From Muribaculaceae bacterium Isolate-002 (NCI) (lineage in GTDB: Bacteria > Bacteroidota > Bacteroidia > Bacteroidales > Muribaculaceae), in NCBI GenBank assembly GCA_004102805.1, contig SCEG01000010.1, positions 1-64,000 of the forward strand: DNA of 64,000 nt, read 5' to 3'. Each line of letters opens with the position of its first letter. Within the stretch, counting starts at the first letter, position 1. The notes under the pieces are model-generated. The model had not been told where the DNA came from and did not search any database. It saw only the letters and a program-made list of their open reading frames with translations. Positions 1 through 7,142 of this stretch are shown here, one piece after another. The translations under genes and the position numbers were made by a program.

Positions 1-13
1 GTGCGAAAAGTGT

Positions 14-97
14 TATATTTGCCATAGGAAGTAGTTGAGTTGGTCGCTCACTACTAAGGTAGTCATTTTTTGCCTTAGTAACTACTTCCTATTTTTA
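14..97 (+). ncRNA. Candidate small hairpin RNA with its own -7 box
   Basis: A TATATTTG match to the Bacteroidota -7 box lies at 14-21; the -33 box would fall left of the window. It is followed at once by a perfect 13-bp inverted repeat (24-36 with 80-92), an inner 7-bp stem (53-59 with 73-79) and a U-rich tract from 91. The transcript would start near 28 and end near 97, so almost the whole RNA is this structure. A competing hairpin is possible (30-34 and 36-39 with 47-55). It could instead be the terminator of a gene left of the window. No coding potential was seen. Confidence 0.4.
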
Positions 98-157
98 TTT
101 TTGCCCAAAACGTTTAGGACAATATTGGGTTTCGGGTGAAAAAATGTAATAAAAAAG

Positions 158-187
158 TTGTCAATTAAAAACAAATAGCTAACTTTG
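158..187 (+). promoter_or_regulatory. Promoter of the aromatic amino acid operon
   Basis: TTG at 158-160, a 19-base spacer, then TAACTTTG at 180-187: a full match to the Bacteroidota -33/-7 promoter. The predicted start of transcription is near 193-196, about 25 bases before the leader-peptide ATG. Confidence 0.75.
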
Positions 188-217
188 CAACATCAAAAGA
201 CAACAATTGACAAAATA

Positions 218-274
218 ATGACTCGATTTAGCTCATATTATTCTTTTTTTTATTTTTATTTTGACAAAAGATAA
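218..274 (+). CDS. Phe/Tyr-rich leader peptide of the aromatic operon
   Basis: An 18-codon reading frame translates as MTRFSSYYSFFYFYFDKR and then stops (TAA 272-274). Five residues are Phe (4, 10, 11, 13, 15) and four are Tyr (7, 8, 12, 14), so half the peptide is aromatic. Seven of the codons from residue 7 to 15 are Phe or Tyr, just before the stop. It sits between a strong promoter (158-187) and a terminator hairpin (332-359) in front of genes that make Phe and Tyr. This matches the logic of the enterobacterial pheL leader, where charged tRNA supply is sensed by ribosome stalling. The function is inferred; the composition and position are seen directly. Confidence 0.8.
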   Translation: MTRFSSYYSFFYFYFDKR

Positions 275-279
275 AAACA

Positions 280-339
280 GGGATTTTATGGCATATAGCT
301 TAATTTGACGTTTAGATGATTAACCAGATATAAAATCCC
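280..339 (+). promoter_or_regulatory. Antiterminator stem of the aromatic operon attenuator
   Basis: GGGATTTTAT (280-289) is exactly complementary to ATAAAATCCC (330-339). The right arm overlaps the left arm of the terminator (332-340), so the two structures exclude each other. The left arm starts 5 bases after the leader stop codon. A ribosome that reaches the stop should cover it and favour termination; one stalled at the Phe/Tyr codons should leave it free and favour read-through. Confidence 0.75.
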
Positions 340-363
340 GTTGTAAAAGGCGGGATTTTTTAT
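332..363 (+). terminator. Attenuator terminator upstream of the prephenate dehydratase gene
   Basis: AAAATCCCG (332-340) pairs perfectly with CGGGATTTT (351-359) across a 10-base loop. It is followed by more T residues, ending about 10 bases before the first structural gene. It lies after the promoter and leader peptide and before the operon, so it can act only as a conditional terminator. Confidence 0.8.
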
Positions 364-373
364 TTACTGATAT

Positions 374-1219
374 ATGAAGCGAAGAGTAACGATACAGGGG
401 GTGGCAGGGTGCTATCATGATGCCGCTGCGAGGATTTATTTCTCGGGCGAGGATATCGAGACCGTGGCGTGTGATACGTTCAACGACATGTTTGACGTGC
501 TTGCGTCGGACGCGTCGATGTATGGAATACTTGCGATAGAGAATACGATAGCGGGTTCGCTGCTCCAGAATCATGAACTGCTGCGTCAGAGCAATCTGCG
601 CATCATCGGCGAGCAGAAGATGCGGATATCGCATGTGCTTGCCGCGTTGCCCGGTCAGGAGATATCGGAGCTTACGGAGGTGAACTCTCACCCGATAGCG
701 CTGATGCAGTGTGAGAATTATCTGCGCCGTCACCCTAATCTGAAGAAGATAGAGAAGTTTGACACGGCAGGGTCGGCGCGTGAGATAGCGGAAGGCAATC
801 TGACGGGTCACGCGGCGGTGTGCGGCGAATATGCGGCAGAGCTTTACGGATTGAATATCCTTGAGCGCGGCATAGAGACGAACAAGCGTAATTTCACGCG
901 GTTTCTGATACTTGCCGATCCGCTCCAGGCCGAGGAGGCGTCGTTGCGCCGGCCTGTTGACAAGGCGTCGGTGGTGTTTACGCTTCCGCATACGAACGGG
1001 GCGCTGTCGAAGGTGCTGACGATATTTTCGTTTTATGACATGAACCTGTCGAAGATACAGTCGTTGCCGATACTCGGCCGCGAGTGGGAGTATCGCTTTT
1101 ATGTCGACCTGACGTTTGACAATTATACCCGTTACCGTCAGGCAATCGATGCAGCCCGCCCGCTGACAAATGATTTCAAGATACTTGGCGAATATGCCCA
1201 TTGTGACACAGACTTATGA
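374..1219 (+). CDS. pheA: Prephenate dehydratase (Phe biosynthesis)
   Basis: Converts prephenate to phenylpyruvate, the committed step to phenylalanine, in the cytoplasm. The 281 residues match the monofunctional enzyme: an N-terminal catalytic half with ENTIAGS (56-62), DTAGSA (130-135) and the signature TRF motif (175-177), then a C-terminal ACT domain (about 196-275) that normally binds Phe for feedback inhibition. The chorismate mutase domain found on E. coli PheA is absent here and is carried by the third gene of the operon. First structural gene after the attenuator; its stop overlaps the next start (ATGA). The start follows the terminator hairpin by 10 bases with no Shine-Dalgarno, which is usual for this group. 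Confidence 0.93.
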   Translation: MKRRVTIQGVAGCYHDAAARIYFSGEDIETVACDTFNDMFDVLASDASMYGILAIENTIAGSLLQNHELLRQSNLRIIGEQKMRISHVLAALPGQEISELTEVNSHPIALMQCENYLRRHPNLKKIEKFDTAGSAREIAEGNLTGHAAVCGEYAAELYGLNILERGIETNKRNFTRFLILADPLQAEEASLRRPVDKASVVFTLPHTNGALSKVLTIFSFYDMNLSKIQSLPILGREWEYRFYVDLTFDNYTRYRQAIDAARPLTNDFKILGEYAHCDTDL

Positions 1220-2412
1220 TTATTACAGATATGAACCCGGACAATATAAGACCGGCATCGCGAGTCGATGCCATCGAAGAATATTATTTCTCGCGCAAAC
1301 TTAAGGAGGTTGCAGCGCTCAATGCGGCAGGCGCCGACATAATATCGCTGGGAATAGGCGGCCCTGACCGTGCGCCGCATGCCGAAGTTACAGAGACACT
1401 TGCACGCGAGGCCGGCGATGCGGGCAACCATTCCTATCAGCCCTATACCGGTATTCCGGCGCTTCGCAAGGGATATGCCGACTGGTATAAAAGATATTAT
1501 GGTGTGGAGCTCAATCCCGACAGCGAGATACTGCCTCTGATAGGCTCGAAGGAGGGTGTGCTGCATGTGTCGCTTGCATTTCTCAATCCGGGCGACGGGG
1601 TGCTTGTGCCCAATCCCGGTTATCCGACGTATTCGTCGGTGAGCAAACTTGTGGGGGCGCGTATCGTCAGCTATGAGCTCGACGAAAATAACGGCTGGGA
1701 GCCTGATTTCGAGGCGCTGGAGAAGAGTGATCTGTCGGGGGTGAAGCTGATGTGGGTCAATTATCCGAACATGCCCACGGGGGCGCGTGCGTCAAAGGCG
1801 CTTTATGAGCGTCTTGTGGATTTCGGGCGGCGTCACGGCATAGTGATTGTCAATGACAATCCCTACAGTTTCATACTCAATGACAATCCGCAGTCGATGC
1901 TTTCGATAGAGGGCGCGAAGGATGTGGTGATTGAGATGAACTCGCTGAGCAAAAGCCACAATATGGCGGGATGGCGTCTGGGCATGGCCGCGTCGAACGC
2001 TACGTTTATCAGCTGGGTGCTCAAGGTAAAGTCGAATATCGACTCAGGCCAGTTCAAGCCGGTGATGCTTGCGGCGGTCAAGGCGCTCGGACTTGGCGAC
2101 GATTGGTATGCCGAGGTAAATGCGGTGTATGGCGATCGCCGGAAGGTTGCCGAGGAGATAATGGACGCGCTCGGATGCAGTTATGACGCCACGCAGCAGG
2201 GCCTGTTTCTCTGGGGAAAGGTGTCGGATGCGGAAGCGTCGGGCGAGGCACTTGCCGACCGGGTGCTTGACGATGCGAGAGTGTTTATAACTCCGGGATT
2301 TATCTTCGGGTCGAAAGGAGAGCGGTATGTCAGAGTGTCGCTCTGCACACCGGCGGAGCGCATGAGAGAGGCGCTTGCGCGGATTATAAAAATGAATGAC
2401 AAAACGAAATAA
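1216..2412 (+). CDS. PLP-dependent class I/II aminotransferase, probably aromatic
   Basis: Fold-type I aminotransferase, 398 residues. The Schiff-base lysine is Lys246 in SLSKSHNMAGWR; PNPGYPTY (132-139) and NYPNMPTG (182-189) are the usual cofactor and substrate loops. It overlaps the upstream pheA stop by 4 bases and lies within a Phe/Tyr operon. It therefore most likely transfers the amino group onto phenylpyruvate and 4-hydroxyphenylpyruvate (or onto prephenate), completing both pathways. The sequence also resembles LL-diaminopimelate aminotransferase-like enzymes, so substrate specificity is inferred from context only. A second ATG at 1231 is an alternative start. Confidence 0.85.
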   Translation: MIITDMNPDNIRPASRVDAIEEYYFSRKLKEVAALNAAGADIISLGIGGPDRAPHAEVTETLAREAGDAGNHSYQPYTGIPALRKGYADWYKRYYGVELNPDSEILPLIGSKEGVLHVSLAFLNPGDGVLVPNPGYPTYSSVSKLVGARIVSYELDENNGWEPDFEALEKSDLSGVKLMWVNYPNMPTGARASKALYERLVDFGRRHGIVIVNDNPYSFILNDNPQSMLSIEGAKDVVIEMNSLSKSHNMAGWRLGMAASNATFISWVLKVKSNIDSGQFKPVMLAAVKALGLGDDWYAEVNAVYGDRRKVAEEIMDALGCSYDATQQGLFLWGKVSDAEASGEALADRVLDDARVFITPGFIFGSKGERYVRVSLCTPAERMREALARIIKMNDKTK

Positions 2413-2419
2413 CTATGAT

Positions 2420-3499
2420 ATGACAATGACAGATTTACAACCGATAGTTTTTGAAGGAGTGGATGCCAACGCACCGATGGTGATAGCCGGTCCGTGTTCG
2501 GCGGAGACGCGCGAACAGGTGCTTGACACGGCGCGTCAGCTTGCAGCCAACGGGGTAAAGATATTCCGCGCGGGAATATGGAAACCCCGCACTAAGCCAG
2601 GGGGCTTCGAAGGTGTGGGTGCCGAGGGGCTTGAGTGGCTCAAGGAGGTAAAGGCAGAGACGGGGATGTATACGTCGACCGAGGTGGCTACTCGCCAGCA
2701 TGTCGAGGCCGCGCTTGCGGCGGGAGTCGACTTGCTGTGGATAGGTGCGCGCACGTCGGCCAATCCGTTTGCGATGCAGGAGATAGCCGATGCGCTTGCC
2801 GATGCGGGCGCTGATGTGCCTGTGCTTGTGAAAAATCCGGTCAATCCTGACCTGGAGCTTTGGATCGGAGCAATGGAGCGCCTTTACAATGCGGGAATAC
2901 GCCGCATTGGAGCTATACACCGCGGCTTCAGCGCCTACGGAAAGCATCTCTACCGCAACCTGCCGCAGTGGCATATACCTATCGAGCTTCGGCGCCGTCT
3001 GCCGAATATACCCATAGTCTGCGACCCGTCGCATATCGGGGGCAAGCGCGAGCTTGTGGCTCCGCTTTCGCAGCAGGCTCTTGACATGGGCTTTGACGGA
3101 CTTATCGTGGAGAGCCATTGCGAGCCTGACTGTGCGTGGAGTGACAAGGCTCAGCAGGTGAGTCCGGATGTGTTGAATTTCATTCTCAACACGCTTGTGA
3201 TACGGGATGCCAAGACATCGACAGAGAGCCTTACGCTGCTGCGCCAGCAGATCGACCAGATAGACAACGAGATACTCGAGAGTCTTAACAAGCGTATGCG
3301 GGTGTCGCGTGAAATCGGCCAATATAAGAAAGAGCACCGCATTCCTGTGCTTCAGGCCGGCCGCTACGACTCGATAATGAAGTCGAGGGTGAAACTTGCC
3401 GTGGAGATGGGTATGTCGGCCGAATTCATGACGTCGGTACTATCGGCGATACATGAAGAGTCGGTGCGCCAGCAGATTGATATATTCAACCGTCGATAA
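2420..3499 (+). CDS. DAHP synthase-chorismate mutase fusion
   Basis: Bifunctional enzyme covering the first shikimate step and the chorismate branch. The N-terminal part is a type I-beta/KDO8P-like DAHP synthase, with AGPCSAE near the start, then KPRTKPGGFEG, IGART and PSHIGGKRE. The last 80 or so residues form an AroQ-type chorismate mutase helix bundle (LLRQQIDQIDNEIL through the Arg- and Lys-rich helices). An ATG at 2396 would overlap the upstream gene by 17 bases; 2420 is the first ATG after the upstream stop and 2426 is also possible. Fusing the two activities lets one enzyme sense both entry flux and branch flux. Third gene of the operon. Confidence 0.9.
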   Translation: MTMTDLQPIVFEGVDANAPMVIAGPCSAETREQVLDTARQLAANGVKIFRAGIWKPRTKPGGFEGVGAEGLEWLKEVKAETGMYTSTEVATRQHVEAALAAGVDLLWIGARTSANPFAMQEIADALADAGADVPVLVKNPVNPDLELWIGAMERLYNAGIRRIGAIHRGFSAYGKHLYRNLPQWHIPIELRRRLPNIPIVCDPSHIGGKRELVAPLSQQALDMGFDGLIVESHCEPDCAWSDKAQQVSPDVLNFILNTLVIRDAKTSTESLTLLRQQIDQIDNEILESLNKRMRVSREIGQYKKEHRIPVLQAGRYDSIMKSRVKLAVEMGMSAEFMTSVLSAIHEESVRQQIDIFNRR

Positions 3500-3511
3500 C
3501 CGAAAGAGGCG

Positions 3512-4285
3512 ATGAAGATACTTATACTTGGAGCGGGCAAGATGGGCTCGTTTTTCTCCGATGTGCTTTCGCGCGACCATCAGGTGGCAATCTATGATGT
3601 CGATGCCGAGAGGCTGCGTTTCACTTTTAATGTGCTGCGTTTCACGACTCTTGACGAAATCAAGGCGTTTGAGCCGGAAATGGTGATCAATGCGGCGACG
3701 GTGAAATATACGCTTCCGGCATTTGAAGCGGTGATGTCCGCTTTGCCCAAGGGGGCGATACTTAGTGACATAGCATCGGTAAAGACGGGCTTGCCGGAGT
3801 TTTATGCCAATTGCGGGCATCCGTTTGTGTCGACCCACCCGATGTTTGGCCCGACATTCGCGTCGTTGAGCAATCTGGCCGACGAGAATGCGATCATCAT
3901 AAGTGAGAGTGACCATCTGGGTAAGACTTTTTTCCGAGACCTTTACAACTCGCTGCATCTGCATATCGAGGAGTACACATTTGAGGAGCATGACCTGACG
4001 ATAGCCTATTCGCTGTCGATACCGTTTGCGTCGACGTTGGTGTTTGCGGGAGTGATGGAGCATCAGGATGCTCCGGGCACGACGTTCAAGCGCCACATGG
4101 CTATAGCGCGGGGTCTGATGTCGGAGGATGACTATCTTCTGAGCGAGATACTGTTTAACCCTAACACGCCGGCGCAGTTGTCGAAGATACAGGAGAAGCT
4201 CTCTCAATTGCAGGAGATTGTCGCCAGCCGCGACAGTGCGGCTATGGGGAAGTTTCTGCATGACACGCGCGAGCGCCTGAAGTGA
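3512..4285 (+). CDS. tyrA: Prephenate dehydrogenase (Tyr biosynthesis)
   Basis: Oxidises prephenate to 4-hydroxyphenylpyruvate with NAD(P). The 257-residue protein opens with a Rossmann motif GAGKMG (7-12), followed by the ATVKYTLPAF, SDIASVKTGLP and STHPMFGPTF blocks typical of TyrA. No ACT or chorismate mutase domain is attached. It begins 12 bases after the DAHP synthase-mutase gene and closes the operon, just before a strong terminator. Having pheA and tyrA in one unit explains why the leader peptide carries both Phe and Tyr codons. Confidence 0.9.
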   Translation: MKILILGAGKMGSFFSDVLSRDHQVAIYDVDAERLRFTFNVLRFTTLDEIKAFEPEMVINAATVKYTLPAFEAVMSALPKGAILSDIASVKTGLPEFYANCGHPFVSTHPMFGPTFASLSNLADENAIIISESDHLGKTFFRDLYNSLHLHIEEYTFEEHDLTIAYSLSIPFASTLVFAGVMEHQDAPGTTFKRHMAIARGLMSEDDYLLSEILFNPNTPAQLSKIQEKLSQLQEIVASRDSAAMGKFLHDTRERLK

Positions 4286-4302
4286 TTTTTACGTTTTACT
4301 TA

Positions 4303-4360
4303 TAAAAAAACGGCATCTCCGCTGTGCCTCATGCGAGGTCGGCGGAGATGCCGTTTTTAT
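4303..4360. terminator. Bidirectional terminator between tyrA and the OmpA-like gene
   Basis: ACGGCATCTCCGC (4310-4322) pairs perfectly with 4342-4354. The stem is flanked by an A run on the left and TTTTTAT on the right, so it can terminate both converging genes. Confidence 0.9.
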
Positions 4361-4400
4361 TGCAGTCCGGTCAGCCGCAGATGGGTGACCGGGAGGGTGA

Positions 4401-5102
4401 TTACTTGAGGGTGCCGGCGTTGGCTTTGTCGATCATGGCCTGGTTGGCTGTGATGTAGATTTCGACGCGGCGGTTTTGGGCGCGGCCTTCAGCTGTGGCG
4501 TTGGAGGCGATGTAGTCCTGCATTGGGAGTGCCTGTGCGTAAAGACGGTTGGCTGCTACTCCTGAGTTGAGGAGGTAGGTGAGCACGGCGTCGGCACGGC
4601 CTGTAGCTACACGCTGGTTGACTGCCATTGTGCCGGTGTCGTCGGTGAATCCGTAGATCTGTACGTTGGTGTCGGGGTTGCCGATGAGTGACTGTGCGAA
4701 GCGTGACAGTTCGGTCTTGGCCGACGCGCTGAGCGTTGTGCCGTTGGTGGGGAACAGAATGCCGCCGTTGAAGGTCACCTTGATGGCACGCAGACCGTTC
4801 TGGTCGGTGGTCTCTTCGACTTTTGCTTTGTCGGCGAGTTCCTTTTCAAGCTGTTTCTGCTGTTTGTCCATCTTGTTGCCGATGAGAGCGCCTGCCCCTG
4901 TGCCGACAGCGGCACCGATTCCTGCACCGATAGCGGCACCTTTGCCGCCACCTATAATAGCACCGAGAGCAGCGCCGACACCGGCACCGCCACCGCCGCC
5001 AATCAATGCACCTTTACCGGTGTTAGTCATTGAAGAGCATCCGACCTGGACGAGCATGCAGCCTGCGAGAGCTATTGCTGCTGTAAATCTGAAAATTTTC
5101 AT
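4401..5102 (-). CDS. OmpA-family lipoprotein with glycine-zipper segment
   Basis: A 233-residue envelope protein. The signal peptide ends in a lipobox (VQVGC, Cys22), predicting lipid anchoring. Residues about 32-75 form a Gly/Ala-rich glycine zipper, which may insert in or oligomerise at the membrane. A short charged helix follows, then an OmpA/YiaD-type peptidoglycan-binding domain (about 105-222, with GFTDDTG and the AQNRRVEI block). It probably tethers the outer membrane to the cell wall. Single-gene unit with its own -7 box (5141-5148) and a shared terminator. Confidence 0.88.
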   Translation of the reverse strand: MKIFRFTAAIALAGCMLVQVGCSSMTNTGKGALIGGGGGAGVGAALGAIIGGGKGAAIGAGIGAAVGTGAGALIGNKMDKQQKQLEKELADKAKVEETTDQNGLRAIKVTFNGGILFPTNGTTLSASAKTELSRFAQSLIGNPDTNVQIYGFTDDTGTMAVNQRVATGRADAVLTYLLNSGVAANRLYAQALPMQDYIASNATAEGRAQNRRVEIYITANQAMIDKANAGTLK

Positions 5103-5140
5103 TGTGTTAAAAATTTAGTAAATATTTGTCAAAATTTTTG

Positions 5141-5148
5141 CAAAGGTA
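5141..5148 (-). promoter_or_regulatory. -7 box of the OmpA-like lipoprotein gene
   Basis: CAAAGGTA on the plus strand reads TACCTTTG on the coding strand, 39 bases before the start codon. I see no clear -33 box at the expected distance. Confidence 0.5.
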
Positions 5149-5285
5149 TAAAACAAAGTTATAATAAGCTACATTTTATTCTTTTTTTGCAGTTATTGTA
5201 TGCTTTTTGATAAATAGATCTCTGAATAATAATGCAAAGAGAGTAGCTTCGGTATATTAAATATACAATTTTTTTTAGAGTATGG

Positions 5286-5317
5286 TTTTGCGGGTTGGCT
5301 AAAAATATCTAATTTTG
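5286..5317 (+). promoter_or_regulatory. Promoter of the DMT transporter gene
   Basis: TTTTG at 5286-5290, a 19-base spacer, then TAATTTTG at 5310-5317. Transcription would start near 5325, about 75 bases before the chosen ATG. Confidence 0.7.
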
Positions 5318-5398
5318 GGATATATAACAGCCGCGTGACATCTGAAAACCATGCAGATGTTGCCGGCAGACCGGTTAACCACGAGCATATATTTCAAT

Positions 5399-6316
5399 AT
5401 GGCACAATCAACATCAGCAGGAGAACGTAAGTCGGCATTACTATATCACATAGCGGCAATTTCCGTGATAGCAGTGTGGGGGGCGTCGTTTGTATCGACA
5501 AAGGTGCTTCTCGATGCGGGGCTGCATGCGGTGGAGATATATCTGTACCGTTTTTTAGTGGCGTATCTGATGATACTTGCGGTGTGCCATAAGAAACTGT
5601 GGTCAAATTCGTTGGTTGACGAACTGCTGTTTGCCGTGTGCGGACTTTGCGGCGGGTCGATTTATTTTATTGCGGAGAATACGGCGTTGAATTATACGCT
5701 GACGTCTAACGTTTCGTTGCTTACGACGCTGTCGCCGTTGCTTACGACGCTGCTTATCGGAGCGATATATAAGAATGAGCGCCCGGGATTATGGGTGTAT
5801 GTGGGATCGATTATCGCGATAACAGGTGTGGGATGCATAATATTCAAGTCGGGATTTCATCTTGAGGTGATGCCTCTGGGCGATTTGCTGGCGTTGTCGG
5901 CGGCGTTTTCGTGGGCTATCTACAGCATAGTGCTGCGCAAGGTCAACGCCAATTATTCTGCCCTGTTCATTACGCGCAAGACATTTTTCTACGGGCTGCT
6001 GACGGCATTGCCGTTTCTCGCATTTGAGCCGGAGACAGCGCCGTTGTCGGCGCTCGGTGAGCCTGTGGTGCTGTTAAATCTGCTGTTCCTGAGTCTGACG
6101 GCGTCGGTATTGGCATACGTGATATGGTCGCTGACGGTGAAGCGGCTCGGGGCAATAAAGGCGTCTAACTATCTCTATTTCCAGCCGGTCATGACTATGA
6201 TAGTGTCGGCAATCATATTGCCTGACGACCCGTTGACGCTGATGGGTTGCGTGGGGTGTGTGCTTATAATCGGCGGGGTGTGGTTCGGTGACTACATGAC
6301 GAGAGCCAGGGTGTGA
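5399..6316 (+). CDS. EamA/DMT-family permease
   Basis: Integral inner-membrane protein of the drug/metabolite transporter superfamily, about 305 residues with ten predicted hydrophobic helices in two EamA repeats. The first starts around the VIAVWGASFVSTKVLL segment and the second around LALSAAFSWAIYSIVLRK. The substrate cannot be told from sequence; relatives export amino acids, metabolites or drugs. An earlier in-frame ATG at 5351 would add 16 residues unlike the family N-terminus, so 5399 (MAQSTSAG...) is preferred. Its 3' end abuts the convergent gene at 6317 without a gap. Confidence 0.85.
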   Translation: MAQSTSAGERKSALLYHIAAISVIAVWGASFVSTKVLLDAGLHAVEIYLYRFLVAYLMILAVCHKKLWSNSLVDELLFAVCGLCGGSIYFIAENTALNYTLTSNVSLLTTLSPLLTTLLIGAIYKNERPGLWVYVGSIIAITGVGCIIFKSGFHLEVMPLGDLLALSAAFSWAIYSIVLRKVNANYSALFITRKTFFYGLLTALPFLAFEPETAPLSALGEPVVLLNLLFLSLTASVLAYVIWSLTVKRLGAIKASNYLYFQPVMTMIVSAIILPDDPLTLMGCVGCVLIIGGVWFGDYMTRARV

Positions 6317-6877
6317 TTAATCCGGCTCCTCGAGGAAGAATTCGGCTTCGGATCTGAGCATTGTCGCCAGAGAGAGAGTCAATGGATTTTTTGTTTCAAT
6401 CTCTGCGGCTGCGATTTCGAGCGCTTTTTCAGGAGTGATTCTGTTGCCTATCAGAGGCAGGGCGAGCCGCATTGCGGTGTATCGCATCAGCGGGGCGCTG
6501 TCGGAAGCGAGGCTGTCGATGATGGCGTCGGCGTCGGGACGCATTTTGAGCAGGCGGTGGCATACGATATCGGCGACTTCCGGGTCGGTGACGGAAGCGC
6601 ACAGTCTGAGAGCGCTGTCGAGGTCAAAATCGTCGTGTCGCCACAGCATTGGGGCGAGCAGCATGCTTTCGCGTGTGGTAGTGTTGTCCCACAGGGCGGA
6701 GGCGAGAGCGGGGTTGTGTCCGTAGTCGGCCGCTATCTCGTTTAACTGAATGATATTCAGGCCGAAAATGATGCGGAAGTTGGAGCCGGCACGTCGCATC
6801 TGGTCGGCAAGAAGGCCGTTGCGCATGGCGAAGAAACGGCGTTTGAGGGTCTGCATTGTATTAAACGTGGAAGTCAT
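6317..6877 (-). CDS. HEAT-repeat protein resembling AlkD-type DNA alkylation repair proteins
   Basis: A 186-residue all-helical protein. The block around residues 45-80 (LNEIAADYGHNPALASALWDNTTTRESMLLAP...) resembles the AlkD/DNA alkylation repair family, where similar helices contact damaged DNA. Later repeats (DPEVADIVCHRLL, DSAPLMRYTAMRLAL) are HEAT-like. It is shorter than typical AlkD (about 230 residues) and I could not confirm the catalytic residues, so glycosylase activity is uncertain. Single gene, convergent with the DMT gene; -7 box at 6895-6902. Confidence 0.6.
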   Translation of the reverse strand: MTSTFNTMQTLKRRFFAMRNGLLADQMRRAGSNFRIIFGLNIIQLNEIAADYGHNPALASALWDNTTTRESMLLAPMLWRHDDFDLDSALRLCASVTDPEVADIVCHRLLKMRPDADAIIDSLASDSAPLMRYTAMRLALPLIGNRITPEKALEIAAAEIETKNPLTLSLATMLRSEAEFFLEEPD

Positions 6878-6894
6878 CGGTCACATTTTTGTTG

Positions 6895-6902
6895 CAAAAT
6901 TA
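6895..6902 (-). promoter_or_regulatory. -7 box of the HEAT-repeat gene
   Basis: CAAAATTA on the plus strand (TAATTTTG on the coding strand), 18 bases before the start codon. The extended sequence GCAAAATTAGTAATT closely resembles those at 24384 and 26583. Confidence 0.45.
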
Positions 6903-6947
6903 GTAATTATTATATAACATGACTAATCGCCATTGGCGAAAAATATA

Positions 6948-6955
6948 TATCTTTG
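6948..6955 (+). promoter_or_regulatory. -7 box upstream of the PBP1A gene
   Basis: TATCTTTG matches the -7 consensus; no convincing -33 box. It implies a leader of about 180 bases before the PBP1A ATG, in which I see no credible gene. Confidence 0.4.
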
Positions 6956-7142
6956 TAAATTAAAGACGTATTTTCCGGCCTGTCCGGGGATATGTGACTG
7001 CCGAGAACCAATTTTCATAACCGGTCTGAGAGGGATATGCCGTGGCTGCGTCCGCTGTATGTCTTGGAAAAAAAATGAGTATCGGAGAGACGTGGCATTT
7101 TTGAACCTCAGAGCTTAGAGGATGTTTTGACAAGAATAGATT

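Noticed and set aside
320..1566. Long minus-strand open frames opposite pheA and the aminotransferase gene
   Set aside because: Arg/His-rich translations without family features, explained by the codon pattern of the real plus-strand genes.
6933..7118. 61-codon plus-strand frame upstream of PBP1A
   Set aside because: Overlaps the -7 box at 6948-6955, Cys-rich random-like composition and no conserved features; treated as leader sequence.
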